A stretch of DNA of 64,000 nucleotides, taken from Sodalinema lacuna_A (GTDB lineage Bacteria > Cyanobacteriota > Cyanobacteriia > Cyanobacteriales > Geitlerinemataceae). Each line of letters begins with the position of its first letter. The stretch's first letter is position 1. The translations under genes were made by a program, and so were the position numbers. Under the pieces are notes generated by a model. The model was not told the DNA's origin, did not search any database, and saw only the letters and a program-made list of their open reading frames with translations. The stretch is taken from NCBI GenBank assembly GCA_900149785.2, contig FSSI02000003.1, positions 62,001 through 126,000 of the forward strand, written 5' to 3'. Shown one piece after another: positions 1 through 9,260 of the stretch.

Positions 1-343
1 TGTTAGCGGGAACCCCCGAGAGTTCTAGGCGAACCTTCAGAACAATCGAGAAGACGTAGGTGTAGATGAGGAGTTGACTTAATTGCGTCAGTAGCGGCCA
101 GAGATTCCCCAAAACCGAGCCTTTGTAACGGGATTCGAGTTCTCGTTGAACCAGGGTTTTGAGGAGTTCGAGTTTGAACCCCCAACGGGCCTCTTGGACA
201 TAATGCCGCCAGGAGGTAACTTTGCTGTTAGAAGAGGGGATCGTACCGCGCAACCGTTTTTTCCTCACGAAGGGTCTGACGACAACTGTACTCGATTTCT
301 GGGGGCGATCGCGCCGAGACTCGTCTGTTGTCTGTGCGTTCAT
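1..343 (-). CDS. ABC-2 type transporter permease, N-terminal part (runs off the window)
   Basis: Reading the minus strand from an ATG at 343 gives 114 residues without a stop to the window edge. Residues 1-65 are basic and cytoplasmic-looking. They are followed by LVQRELESRYKGSVLGNLW, the typical cytoplasmic entry of polysaccharide-export ABC-2 permeases (Wzm/TagG/KpsM type), and then the first membrane segment (LLIYTYVFSIVLKV). Such permeases export O-antigen or other glycans with a separate ATPase, which should lie further left outside the window. It is divergent from ruvB. The family call is firm; the substrate cannot be told. Confidence 0.8.
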   Translation of the reverse strand, partial: MNAQTTDESRRDRPQKSSTVVVRPFVRKKRLRGTIPSSNSKVTSWRHYVQEARWGFKLELLKTLVQRELESRYKGSVLGNLWPLLTQLSQLLIYTYVFSIVLKVRLELSGVPAN

Positions 344-551
344 CGCCCTCTTAGGGGGATTCGGGATCAGATTTTAAAGCACTTTGTCGGGATTTTCTAG
401 GGAAGACCATGGACTGGCCCGGTTCCCAACCCACGACATTCGAGTCTTGGGATCTCAGACGCCGTTCCCTCAGCATGAGGTTCCCATGTCCTCCATCATC
501 ACTCTGTTACCCTAGGATCAAGTATCTTGTTGTGATTGACGGCGATCGTCC

Positions 552-1667
552 ATGGCTATCATTTCCTCTCAGTCGAATTCCTCCCCAGCGGGCGATCATC
601 GCAATCCCCTACTACAGCCCGAAACCACCGCCGAGGATGTCGCTGAATATAGTCCAGACGAGACGCAACCCAGGGAAAACGCCAAAACCCAAATCCAAGC
701 CGACGAAAAAATCCGCCCCCAACACTTAAGCGATTACATCGGCCAATCGGAACTCAAAGAAGTTCTCCACATTGCCATTCTCGCCGCCCAATCTCGTCAA
801 GAAGCCTTAGATCATCTGTTGCTGTACGGGCCGCCGGGGTTGGGAAAAACCACCATGGCCCTCATCCTCGCCGCCGAAATGGGAGTTGGCTGCAAAATTA
901 CCACCGCCCCCTCCTTAGAACGTCCCCGAGACATCGTCGGCTTACTGGTGAACCTGAAACCGGGGGATGTGTTGTTTATCGATGAAATCCACCGTCTCAG
1001 TCCCATGACCGAGGAATTACTCTACCCGGCCATGGAAGACTATCGCCTCGATATTACCATCGGCAAAGGCAAAACCGCCCGCACCCGCAGCATTGACTTA
1101 CAGCCGTTCACCCTCGTCGGGGCCACCACCCGCGTCGGGGCGTTGACATCTCCTCTACGCGATCGCTTTGGCCTAGTACAACGATTACGATTCTACGAAC
1201 CCGAAGAACTCAGCCAAATTGTCCAACGCACCGCCAAATTATTAGACACTCCCTTAACCGACAATGGGGCCTTAGAAATTGCCCGTCGTTCCCGAGGAAC
1301 TCCGCGTATTGTCAACCGTTTGTTAAAACGAGTTCGGGACTACGCCCAAGTGAAAGCATCAGGAACCATTACTGAAGAAATTGCCAAAGCCGCGTTAGAG
1401 TTATTTGAAGTGGATCCGATGGGCTTAGATTGGACCGATCGCCGTTTATTAACCGTTACCATTGAGCAGTTTAATGGCGGTCCTGTGGGCTTAGAAACCC
1501 TAGCCGCTACGACGGGAGAAGATGCCCAAACCATTGAGGAAGTCTATGAACCCTATTTGATGCAAATTGGCTATCTCACCCGTACCCCACGAGGACGGAT
1601 GGCGAGTCCAGCGGCTTGGACGCATCTGGGTTATGAGCCACCGAAACGGCAATTACCGTTGTTTTAA
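552..1667 (+). CDS. ruvB: Holliday junction branch migration helicase RuvB
   Basis: A 371-residue AAA+ ATPase that pumps DNA through RuvA-bound Holliday junctions during recombinational repair. Visible are Walker A GPPGLGKT (about residues 93-100), Walker B LFIDEIH, the sensor segment LVGATTR, and the C-terminal winged helix ending near GRMASPAAW. The first ~55 residues are a poorly conserved polar extension, seen in other cyanobacterial RuvB proteins. ATG at 552 is chosen because the extension is open from there. The gene stands alone, divergent from the permease and convergent with the methyltransferase at 1740-2933. Confidence 0.97.
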   Translation: MAIISSQSNSSPAGDHRNPLLQPETTAEDVAEYSPDETQPRENAKTQIQADEKIRPQHLSDYIGQSELKEVLHIAILAAQSRQEALDHLLLYGPPGLGKTTMALILAAEMGVGCKITTAPSLERPRDIVGLLVNLKPGDVLFIDEIHRLSPMTEELLYPAMEDYRLDITIGKGKTARTRSIDLQPFTLVGATTRVGALTSPLRDRFGLVQRLRFYEPEELSQIVQRTAKLLDTPLTDNGALEIARRSRGTPRIVNRLLKRVRDYAQVKASGTITEEIAKAALELFEVDPMGLDWTDRRLLTVTIEQFNGGPVGLETLAATTGEDAQTIEEVYEPYLMQIGYLTRTPRGRMASPAAWTHLGYEPPKRQLPLF

Positions 1668-1739
1668 TTACCTTGATGACAGAACCTAATATTAGCACTA
1701 GGAACGTGACGGCAGTATAACTGTTTCAAGCAGAATGAG

Positions 1740-2933
1740 TCATTTCTGGGTTATGACTGGGTTATGAATAGATCTCGAGCTCGACTCAGAGAGAATGGTC
1801 GCCAGAGACTGACCAATCCTACGCCCTAAGTCAACGGGAACAGCGTTTCCGAGTTGTCTCATCGCTTCTGTCCAAGAGCCGACAATAGAATAGTGATCCG
1901 GAAAAGTCTGAATCCGTTTAGCTTCTAAAATCGTGTAATACCGAACCTGTCCATCACGGTAACGAATCATATTTTCACCGCCGGGAACTCCATGATCACC
2001 TGCTTTAAGAGCTTTCGAGGGAAGGTCAATATAACTACCAGTATGGCCGGGATAGGATTTGGCTCCATCTCTCAAATAATGGTCTGGGTGAAACGTTCCT
2101 GTTGCATCGGGGTAGGGTAAAGTTGCGATCGCATCTCGAACCGTTTTCCATGGCTCAAGGACAGAAGGAAAAAGTGGGGGCTGACGTTGCAGAGTTTTAA
2201 TCCGCTTTTGTAGTCTACAATCATAATGATCAAGAGGTGGAGGTTGCACATTATGATGCTCCCAATAGGTTTGTGTCACAAACTGACACCAAAGGAGAGC
2301 ATCCAGGGAATGGCTAGGTTTTGGAAATGACCAGTCCACTGCAATATCCTGACGAATCCCAACCAGAATGACTCGTTCGCGACGTTGAGGGATGCCATAA
2401 TCAGCGGTATCGACAAGCTTGAAATAGACGCGATATTGCAGGGAGGAACCTAACGGTGACCGATCAATCTGCTTAAGTTGTGCATGATGGCTTTGCCAAT
2501 CTCCTGTGGTTTTAGGTCGTATTTGCGGATATTTTAGACGCAAAAGAATGTAGTTGAAATAAGTTCTAAATGATTGACGTAATAGCCCTTTAACGTTCTC
2601 AAACACAAAGGCTTTTGGCGTACAGGTTGCGATCGCCTCACACGCCCAGGGAAACATATCTCTAGAATCTAAATAGCCACGATGTTTCCCTCCTAGAGAA
2701 AAAGGCTGACAAGGGGGACCTCCCGCAATCAAATCTACTGAGCCAAATTCCCTAAAGTTCACCTCCCGAACATCGTTACAAAACACGCGGTTGTTGTTGT
2801 ATTGTTGACAAAGGGTCTGATAGGCATGAGGATTCCATTCAATTAAGCCCTTATAATCAATCCCAATTGAACTTAGACCATGGGCAAGTCCTCCAGCACC
2901 CGCAAATAATTCTAAACAAGAAAAACTAGACAT
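1740..2933 (-). CDS. DNA (cytosine-5) methyltransferase of a type II restriction-modification system
   Basis: A 397-residue C5-cytosine methyltransferase. Motif I FAGAGG (10-15) binds AdoMet. Motif IV GGPPCQPFS holds the catalytic Cys75. ENV (112-114) is motif VI, YGIPQRRERV is motif VIII, and RQLGNAVPV near the C-terminus is motif X. Its ATG (2931-2933) lies 3 bases after the start of the upstream endonuclease stop triplet on the minus strand, so the two genes overlap by 8 bp and are probably translationally coupled. It should protect the host sites cut by the Eco29kI-type partner (CCGCGG in that family). Base composition looks more A/T-rich than the flanking housekeeping genes, which fits horizontal acquisition. 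Confidence 0.95.
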   Translation of the reverse strand: MSSFSCLELFAGAGGLAHGLSSIGIDYKGLIEWNPHAYQTLCQQYNNNRVFCNDVREVNFREFGSVDLIAGGPPCQPFSLGGKHRGYLDSRDMFPWACEAIATCTPKAFVFENVKGLLRQSFRTYFNYILLRLKYPQIRPKTTGDWQSHHAQLKQIDRSPLGSSLQYRVYFKLVDTADYGIPQRRERVILVGIRQDIAVDWSFPKPSHSLDALLWCQFVTQTYWEHHNVQPPPLDHYDCRLQKRIKTLQRQPPLFPSVLEPWKTVRDAIATLPYPDATGTFHPDHYLRDGAKSYPGHTGSYIDLPSKALKAGDHGVPGGENMIRYRDGQVRYYTILEAKRIQTFPDHYSIVGSWTEAMRQLGNAVPVDLGRRIGQSLATILSESSSRSIHNPVITQK

Positions 2934-3612
2934 TTCTACTTAATTCTAAATTATCAAAAAAAACATCAATCGCTGCATAAAGTTCTTCTTTGTTCTTGGC
3001 GACTCCTTGACATCGCTCTGCCCAAGGGCGGCCCGGATGGCAAACATCCCAATCTGATTTGGACTGCTGGTATCGACCTTTTCCCGGATCATGATTCCCG
3101 AAACCGTCAATTACAGTATTCCAAAGAGGCTGATATTGACGAATCAAGGCTGCTTCTAAGGTTGAAATCAAACTACTCTCTGCACCCTCTAAAATTATAA
3201 ATCGACAATAGTAATCCTCCAATCTAAGCCCTTCACCTTGGGAAATACTATTAGTATGTTCCCTTAAACGGTGATAAAGTTCATTCGTTTTTCTATCCGT
3301 AGAACTTTGCCGTCGTCCTTGCCGCCACCCTTTGGGAACTGCTTTGCCAATGTAAATAGGAACTTGCAAAAAGGTTCTGTTGAAGTTATGAAATCTGGAA
3401 TATATGCCTGAATTTGCAGTGCAGTAAATTTGATAGACACCGGGGCCGTCAAACTTTTCTGAAGGTGGCATCTTTTGAGCGGGAGTTTCCTGTAAAAAAA
3501 TAATTTCTTCAGCAATTATTCTTTGGAAATCAGGTGATTTGTAAACATGATTTATCCGAGAAAAAGTTTCAGTCACATTAAACCAAGATGGGTTAGGTTG
3601 CCCAAAAATCAA
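2926..3612 (-). CDS. Eco29kI-family GIY-YIG type II restriction endonuclease
   Basis: A 228-residue protein with the GIY-YIG nuclease core: GVYQIY at 58-63 and PIYIGKAVPKG at 85-95. Candidate catalytic residues are Tyr60, Tyr87, Arg115, His119, Glu153 and Asn165. Their spacing (27, 28, 4, 34, 12) equals, as I recall it, that of Tyr49, Tyr76, Arg104, His108, Glu142 and Asn154 in Eco29kI, an enzyme cutting CCGCGG. The start at 3612 is a TTG; an in-frame GTG 12 codons later would also work. It precedes and overlaps the methyltransferase, as expected for an R-M pair. The restriction activity and exact target are inferred. Confidence 0.9.
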   Translation of the reverse strand: MIFGQPNPSWFNVTETFSRINHVYKSPDFQRIIAEEIIFLQETPAQKMPPSEKFDGPGVYQIYCTANSGIYSRFHNFNRTFLQVPIYIGKAVPKGWRQGRRQSSTDRKTNELYHRLREHTNSISQGEGLRLEDYYCRFIILEGAESSLISTLEAALIRQYQPLWNTVIDGFGNHDPGKGRYQQSKSDWDVCHPGRPWAERCQGVAKNKEELYAAIDVFFDNLELSRNV

Positions 3613-3786
3613 ACGTTAGGGTAATCAAGGTTTAAGAGCGGTGTTTTGCGGGGTTAAAACACTCGTAAGGGGTAGTATACGACAAAAATCAGTCCTGAGC
3701 CACCAAGATACCATCAGGTGTTGGCAGATAAATTGCTAGGAGATAAGGATCCGCTATCCTGGAGGCTCGTTCTAGTTTCCCATGCA

Positions 3787-4650
3787 ATGCTCTGGCTCAT
3801 TCTCTCCCTGGTGACCGCCTTCTTTGAATCCTTGCGAGACGTCGCCAACAAAACCTCATCTACCCTTCACAATGACTACGTCATTACCTGGTCCCTCAAC
3901 GCCTTTACCGCCCTTCTCCTACTCCCCCTCGCCCTATTCCTGGGAACTCCTACCATTACCCCTCCCTTCTGGAATGCCTTGCTGGCCGGCAGTTTCCTAA
4001 ACGCGATCGCCTTCCTCTACTTTATCAAGGCCATCCGCCTGTCCGACCTCTCCAAAGTCGCCCCCCTCACCACCTTTACCCCCCTATTCCTCCTCCTCAC
4101 CTCCCCCATCCTTGTCGGTGAATTTCCCAGCAGTAGAGGATTAGTGGGGATTCTGCTCATCGTCAGCGGCGCCTATCTCCTCAACTTTGCTCAACGTAAA
4201 AGCGGCTATCTCCAACCCCTGCGCGCCCTCATCAATGAACGAGGCGCTCGCTTGATGTTACTCGTAGCCTTCCTCTGGAGTCTCACCTCCAACTTCGACA
4301 AAATTGGCGTGCAAAACTCCTCACCCCTATTCTGGGTCACCACCGTCTATGCCGCCAATGCCCTCTGGCTATTTCCCCTAATGTTGCTCAAATGCCAAGG
4401 TTGGAGAGAGCAAATTCAAGCCAAACCCCTACCTCTGTTGGCTATTGGTGGCTTCAATGCGATCGCCGTCGCCTGTCAGATGACGGCCCTCTCCCTCACC
4501 CTCGTCGCCTACGTCATCGCCATTAAACGCACCAGCGCCTTATTTAATGTCCTCTGGGGGCGATTTATCTTCCAAGAAACGGGCCTCAAACAACGACTTC
4601 TTGGAACCACCATCATGGTTCTCGGTGTCACCGTGATTGCCGTATCTTAA
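3787..4650 (+). CDS. EamA/DMT-family membrane transporter
   Basis: About 287 residues of almost continuous hydrophobic helices (around 10 membrane segments) in two repeats, the EamA (DUF6) drug/metabolite transporter layout. The ATG at 3787 starts directly with the first membrane helix (MLWLILSLVTAFFESLRD). An upstream in-frame GTG at 3718 would add 23 polar residues and is less likely. Neither start has a clear Shine-Dalgarno. The substrate is unknown; members export amino acids, nucleotide sugars or small metabolites. It is a single gene between the R-M system and a Uma2 gene. Confidence 0.88.
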   Translation: MLWLILSLVTAFFESLRDVANKTSSTLHNDYVITWSLNAFTALLLLPLALFLGTPTITPPFWNALLAGSFLNAIAFLYFIKAIRLSDLSKVAPLTTFTPLFLLLTSPILVGEFPSSRGLVGILLIVSGAYLLNFAQRKSGYLQPLRALINERGARLMLLVAFLWSLTSNFDKIGVQNSSPLFWVTTVYAANALWLFPLMLLKCQGWREQIQAKPLPLLAIGGFNAIAVACQMTALSLTLVAYVIAIKRTSALFNVLWGRFIFQETGLKQRLLGTTIMVLGVTVIAVS

Positions 4651-4699
4651 TCCCCCTTTGCTACAATCAAATCATCGTTTTTAGTTATGGGTTCCCATC

Positions 4700-5566
4700 A
4701 TGGTTGATGCCTCTCGCCGCTGGCAAACTCCCTTACCGACCATGTATGACCTCCCCAGCGAATTCCCGGAGGAACTTGGTTTGCCGGATCAATTTCATGA
4801 GTTGCAACCGACGCTCTTGAGCATTACTTGTAAACCGTCAAACTACTCGCCAGAGGACTGTTTGACCGCTCAAGACCTCAATGTCTACTATGATCCTCAC
4901 CATACCCTCTGGCATAAACGGCCCGATTGGTTCCTGGTTCTTGGGGCCACCCACGTTGACCAGCAAGACCAGTTACGCTGGAGTTATGTCATCTGGCAAG
5001 AGGGAATCTCTCCCTTTCTCGTTGTTGAACTCCTCTCGCCGGGGACTGAGGCGGAAGATTTAGGACGCAGCAGTATGCGCCTGGCCGATAAACCCCCCAG
5101 TAAATGGCAAGTCTATGAGCAAATTCTGCAAGTTCCCTTCTATGCGGTGTTCGATCGCATCCAAAATGAGTTTCGGCTATTTGTCCTAACGGGTGGCCGC
5201 TATCAAGAACAAGACTTGCCCGAACGCCGTTTCTGGTTCGAGGAACTGGGGTTAGGGTTAGGAGTCTGGAATGGTCCCTATCGTGGGGTGAACGGACGCT
5301 GGTTGCGTTGGTATGATGCGGATTGGACCTGTATCCCCACCCCCGCTGAAGAGGCGGAAACAGCCCGCCAACAAGCCGAACAAGAACGGCAACGAGCCGA
5401 AGCCGCAGAAGCCGCCCTCAATCAAGCCCAGAGCGCGGCTCAGCAGGCTCAGGAACAAGCCATAAGCAACTTTTTGGCGATGGGTCTCGATGTGGCACAA
5501 ATCGCAGCGGCGTTGGGCGTTTCTGAGGCGCTGGTGCAACAGGTTCGCGATGGGTTAGGGGACTAG
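4700..5566 (+). CDS. Uma2-family (DUF820) PD-(D/E)XK endonuclease-like protein with coiled-coil tail
   Basis: A 288-residue cyanobacterial Uma2 protein. Residues ~25-205 form the restriction-endonuclease-like fold: the acidic site is suggested by the Tyr-Asp of the YYDPHH segment, by RPDWFLVLG, and by FLVVELLSPGTEAEDLG, where the E of VELLSP and the following Lys/Asp region are typical. Residues ~212-250 are an Ala/Glu/Gln-rich coiled coil, and the end (MGLDVAQIAAALGVSEALVQQV) resembles the small helix-turn-helix tail found in this family. The family is greatly expanded in cyanobacteria and its role is unsettled. Two further Uma2 genes lie near 28-29 kb. Confidence 0.9.
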   Translation: MVDASRRWQTPLPTMYDLPSEFPEELGLPDQFHELQPTLLSITCKPSNYSPEDCLTAQDLNVYYDPHHTLWHKRPDWFLVLGATHVDQQDQLRWSYVIWQEGISPFLVVELLSPGTEAEDLGRSSMRLADKPPSKWQVYEQILQVPFYAVFDRIQNEFRLFVLTGGRYQEQDLPERRFWFEELGLGLGVWNGPYRGVNGRWLRWYDADWTCIPTPAEEAETARQQAEQERQRAEAAEAALNQAQSAAQQAQEQAISNFLAMGLDVAQIAAALGVSEALVQQVRDGLGD

Positions 5567-5612
5567 CCCCATTTGGCTCCCTCAAGCCTCCCATCGCGGG
5601 TTGGGGGAGGGA
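5567..5612. terminator. Possible bidirectional terminator between convergent genes
   Basis: The 46-bp gap between the Uma2 stop and the convergent Ycf45-like gene contains TCCCTC ... GAGGGA arms around CCTCCC/GGGAGG, able to form a GC-rich hairpin. There is no clear T-run, so this is only a candidate. Confidence 0.3.
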
Positions 5613-7406
5613 TTAGGCGGGATAAATCCGTAGGCGACGATTGGGTTCATCGCCGAAACTATCGGATTTGAGGCGATAGTGTTCCACCAGTTCATGCTGG
5701 ATTTTCCGGACTTTGGGCGATCGCGGTAACAACTCCACTGGTTGCCCTTTCGGAAGCACAATCTGTTCGACGGCTAGACGGGCCTCTTCTAAGGCCTCAA
5801 TCTCATCATCACTGGCATTGTGACTAAACAGCCGTAAATCCGCCACATCGGGAACTCCGGGATCATCCATTTGCAATAACCGTCGCAAGGCTCGGGTAAT
5901 CTGAGGGATGGTACTGGATTTAATCAGATGGATGGGAATTTGTCGGGCTTTGGCGACATGGCGGAGTTTGGAATGATTGCGGAAGTGCGATCGCAACGCC
6001 AACACCGCATTGGCTTCATCCAAATCCTTGGTAATCACCACCGGTAACTCCAAGACTCCAATCACTTCTTCCAACTGGCCCCGACTAATGGCATAAGGAT
6101 AGAGATAAAATCGCTCCTCCTCATCAACCATCTCATTGCCAAAGCGGTCAAACTCAGGACTATTCGAGAGAGACGCATCGAGTAATTGCTCAAAATGCTT
6201 CTGAGGGGAACTCGTCGCCACCCCATTGGTGCGCGGTAGGGGTTTCATCTGCCCGGAGGCTCGCCAGCCCCGCACTCCGGCATTTTTCGGGGGTTTTGGG
6301 GCAATGGGGGCATCGGGTAACTCATGAGAAATCAGCACCTTGCCACTCTCATTCATGGTTCGCACTTGAGGGTTCGGTTGTCGTCCCCGCAAGAGAATAT
6401 CCACGGTATCCGAGACACTTTCATGCACCACCCAGCGATACCGTTCTAACATCTCCACGGCAATCTCGAAGGTGGGCGGGGCTTTGCGTTCGAGGACGGT
6501 TTTCTGAGTTCCCCGCCGTCGCGCTTCGTCGTCTCCGAGGGTGACGGAACCAATCCCACCAATTAAGTCTGCTAGGGTGGGGTTTTTGATGAGGTTCTCG
6601 ATGCGGTTTCCGTGGGCAGTTCCCACCAGTTGCACCCCCCGTTCGGCAATGGTACGGGCAGCCAGGGCTTCGAGTTCGGTGCCGATTTCGTCAATCACCA
6701 CCACTTCGGGCATATGGTTCTCGACGGCTTCAATCATCACCTGATGTTGCAGTTCGGGGCGGGCTACCTGCATTCGTCGCGCCCGGCCGATCGCCGGGTG
6801 GGGGATATCGCCATCGCCGGCAATTTCGTTAGAGGTGTCGATAATGACGACACGCTTTTGTAAGTCGTCGGCGAGAACTCGGGCAATTTCCCGCAGGGCG
6901 GTGGTTTTACCCACGCCGGGCCGACCTAACATGAGGATAGATTGACCTCGTTCGACTAAATCGCGAATCAGGCCAATGGTGCCGAAGACGGCTCGCCCCA
7001 CCCGACAGGTAAGGCCAATGATGTCGCCGCTGCGGTTACGGATGGCGCTGATGCGGTGGAGGGTTTGTTCGATTCCGGCCCGGTTGTCGCCGCCGAAATG
7101 GCCCACGCGATCGACGCAATCTTGTAAGTCTTGTTGGGTGATGGGATCGTCGCTGAGATATTCGGCTTGGCCGGGGAACCGGGCTTCGGGACGTCGCCCT
7201 AAGTCCATGACAATTTCGATGAGAACGTCCCGCTGGGGATGGTGTTCGATGTGGGTTTGGATGGGTTCGGGGAGAATGCTGAGGAGTCGAGTGAGATCGT
7301 CGGTGCTGCGCTGCATATCGCGTTCTGGTTCTGAAGGGGCGGCTTCAGGAAACGGAGATCGCCCATAAGGGACAGAAGATGATGGGTTGGGATTTGAACT
7401 CGCCAT
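5613..7406 (-). CDS. R3H domain AAA ATPase, Ycf45/SpoIIIAA-like
   Basis: About 597 residues from the ATG at 7406 (a TTG at 7424 would add six). The central ATPase carries Walker A GRPGVGKTTALREIA and Walker B EVVVIDEIGTE, followed by GTAHGNRIENLIKNPTLADL, the arrangement of Ycf45 (encoded in some algal plastids) and of SpoIIIAA. The C-terminal ~90 residues hold an R3H single-stranded nucleic-acid-binding domain; the gene ends in RRLRIYPA. It is widely conserved in cyanobacteria, and a nucleic-acid-related ATPase role is inferred. It is convergent with the Uma2 gene and lies about 45 bp downstream of ldpA on the same strand. Confidence 0.93.
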   Translation of the reverse strand: MASSNPNPSSSVPYGRSPFPEAAPSEPERDMQRSTDDLTRLLSILPEPIQTHIEHHPQRDVLIEIVMDLGRRPEARFPGQAEYLSDDPITQQDLQDCVDRVGHFGGDNRAGIEQTLHRISAIRNRSGDIIGLTCRVGRAVFGTIGLIRDLVERGQSILMLGRPGVGKTTALREIARVLADDLQKRVVIIDTSNEIAGDGDIPHPAIGRARRMQVARPELQHQVMIEAVENHMPEVVVIDEIGTELEALAARTIAERGVQLVGTAHGNRIENLIKNPTLADLIGGIGSVTLGDDEARRRGTQKTVLERKAPPTFEIAVEMLERYRWVVHESVSDTVDILLRGRQPNPQVRTMNESGKVLISHELPDAPIAPKPPKNAGVRGWRASGQMKPLPRTNGVATSSPQKHFEQLLDASLSNSPEFDRFGNEMVDEEERFYLYPYAISRGQLEEVIGVLELPVVITKDLDEANAVLALRSHFRNHSKLRHVAKARQIPIHLIKSSTIPQITRALRRLLQMDDPGVPDVADLRLFSHNASDDEIEALEEARLAVEQIVLPKGQPVELLPRSPKVRKIQHELVEHYRLKSDSFGDEPNRRLRIYPA

Positions 7407-7451
7407 GAATGCTGGAAATAGCAACAGGGGCCGTCAACCGGGAAAGTGGGG

Positions 7452-8585
7452 TTAGTGGACTTTTAGGGCCGCTGAGGGCTGATGGTGCAAGGCCACGAGC
7501 GATCGCGCCCGCTCGACGGCGGCCCAGAGAAGTTGAGGATGCTGGTCTAGGTACATGGCAGAACCCCGCTCGATGCTGTTTAATGCGGTCAAAATAGGGG
7601 ACAAAATAGCCCGGGCATAACTGCCGTAGGCAATCCCTGCTATATATTTAGCGGGTTTTGGCCGGGTTAAAGGGCTGTTAGACGAAGATTGTTCGTAATT
7701 TAATCGGTTGTTAAACAAACCTAGGGATTGCAGTTTGGGGACTGTGTGCTGGTTGGTTCCTCCGGCGAGTTGGACATATCCGGGAAGGTTGGCCTTGAGA
7801 ACTTGTTGTCCAAATTGGATGGTGGCTTTGCTGGTTCCTTTGCCAATATCACCGCTCATCGATCGCCCGTCGGTTTGCCAGATGGGTTCGGGAAAGGCAT
7901 CACCGATCATCTCGTAGAGCGATCGCAGATAGTCGAGACTTTGGGGACTCTGTAAACAACTAATGGCCAGTTGTTTTATGTGGGTTCGCCAAGGGGCGAT
8001 CGCCCGCCACAGGGCTTCAAAGTCTTGGCGATGACCGGGTTGGGTATGGATTTCAATGGCGTCAACGGCCATAGATAGGATAAAGGGGGCTAGGGTTTCA
8101 GGACTGGTACGGTAAGCGTTGGCCTCAATCAGTCCTTGGGGACAGATGGGTAAACAACGGCCACAGCCATAACAGCGGTCCTGAATCACACCCTGATGGT
8201 TGTCCGTGAAGGCGATCGCCGCTGCTGGACAGACGGTTTCACAGGGACGGGGACAGTCCGGTGGACAGTGATTGGGGTTAAAGTGCGCTTTGCGAAAATG
8301 AGGATCCTCAGCGTCGTTTAGACTGACCATGAGCCAGGGCTTGGGATTGGGAGATAGCCCCCGCGATCGCGCTGACTCCACATAGGCCTGAGCCGCCGTA
8401 ATGCCCCCGCGAGCCGCCTCCACGACCGCTGCATCAGCTGCAACATCAATACAATCAACTCCGGCCAAGGTATACGCCAAACTCAGGTTATGCACGGCGG
8501 GCAGGTCTTGGAAACTGGCACCGCAGATTAACTTAAACCAGGTGCCTTGTTTTAAGGAATGTAACGGGTGTCTCAGGTTAGTCAC
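7452..8585 (-). CDS. ldpA: Circadian-input iron-sulfur protein LdpA
   Basis: A 377-residue protein matching LdpA (light-dependent period A), which senses redox state and passes it to the KaiABC clock in Synechococcus. Two 4Fe-4S cysteine clusters are visible: C107-x3-C111-x3-C115-x3-C119 and C138-x2-C141-x2-C144-x3-C148. The C-terminal ~90 residues (AGIAYGSYARAILSPIL) form the LdpA C-terminal domain. Functional assignment comes from the family. It stands upstream of the Ycf45-like gene on the same strand. Confidence 0.93.
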   Translation of the reverse strand: MTNLRHPLHSLKQGTWFKLICGASFQDLPAVHNLSLAYTLAGVDCIDVAADAAVVEAARGGITAAQAYVESARSRGLSPNPKPWLMVSLNDAEDPHFRKAHFNPNHCPPDCPRPCETVCPAAAIAFTDNHQGVIQDRCYGCGRCLPICPQGLIEANAYRTSPETLAPFILSMAVDAIEIHTQPGHRQDFEALWRAIAPWRTHIKQLAISCLQSPQSLDYLRSLYEMIGDAFPEPIWQTDGRSMSGDIGKGTSKATIQFGQQVLKANLPGYVQLAGGTNQHTVPKLQSLGLFNNRLNYEQSSSNSPLTRPKPAKYIAGIAYGSYARAILSPILTALNSIERGSAMYLDQHPQLLWAAVERARSLVALHHQPSAALKVH

Positions 8586-8862
8586 ACCTACATGCTAATG
8601 GGTTCGTTAAAAAATGGGGAGGGTGGATTATGATTTCGCCGGACCGAATGGCTCTCAACGGTTTGGGACTGAGACTCTCAGCTAGATGTTTTAGTCATTT
8701 GTGGTATAATAGGACAAATACTACAGAACGACAACCTGATTCTCATTTGGGGAAGAAGGGAATAGGGAATCGGCAATTCCCGAGATGCGGTTGTCACTCC
8801 TGAAATTTTCCCCTATAATAAGAGATCCAGAAAGAGAACGATAGCATTCACGTCACTCACGA
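8586..8862. promoter_or_regulatory. Intergenic region with the ssrA promoter (TTGTCA-17 bp-TATAAT)
   Basis: This stretch separates ldpA (leftward) from ssrA (rightward). On the plus strand TTGTCA (8791-8796) and TATAAT (8814-8819) are spaced by exactly 17 bp, a near-consensus sigma-70-type promoter that would start transcription near 8826, about 37 bases before the mature tmRNA 5' end. A second TATAAT stands at 8705-8710 without a convincing -35. The ldpA promoter must also lie here but is not recognisable. Confidence 0.7.
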
Positions 8863-9251
8863 GGGGCCTTCATGGTTTCGACGTGTTGGGGAAACCCGAA
8901 GCGTGATGCAGGCCGAGAGTGAGTCTCCTCTCGTAAATCAAAGGCTCAAAACAAAAAGTAAATGCGAACAACATCGTTCCTTTCGCTCGCAAAGCAGCTA
9001 CTGTTGCCTAGAAAAAACCTCCAATAGGTTCGAGCACTTATAGTCCGACTCCGTTAAAGGCTATAGGTAAACCCCAACGGATGCACTCATTCACTGTCTC
9101 TGGTCAGTGAACTGAGTTAAGACAATACCAGAGCATCCTACCGTCCGGGATAAGGGACGGTCCCCGCCCCAAGGGTTAACGGGGCTAAGCCTGTGAATGA
9201 TCGTGAGGTCAATACCCAAGGCGGACACGGGTTCGATTCCCGTAGGCTCCA
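8863..9251 (+). ncRNA. ssrA: Transfer-messenger RNA (tmRNA)
   Basis: One-piece tmRNA of about 389 nt. The 5' end GGGGCCT pairs with AGGCTCC at 9244-9250 to form the acceptor stem, and GGTTCGATTCCC just upstream is the T-arm. CCA is not encoded. CATGGTTTCGACG follows the 5' stem as usual. The tag reading frame runs from GCG at 8964 to TAG at 9009-9011 and encodes ANNIVPFARKAATVA, a typical cyanobacterial proteolysis tag. tmRNA rescues stalled ribosomes with SmpB. It has its own promoter and terminator. Confidence 0.97.
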
Positions 9252-9260
9252 CTTTAAAAC

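Noticed and set aside
146..400. Open frame of 84 codons on the plus strand
   Set aside because: It is antisense to the convincing ABC-2 permease frame (1-343, minus) and has no family similarity.
9186..9251. A tRNA gene
   Set aside because: The T-arm and acceptor stem here belong to the tmRNA; no anticodon arm is present.
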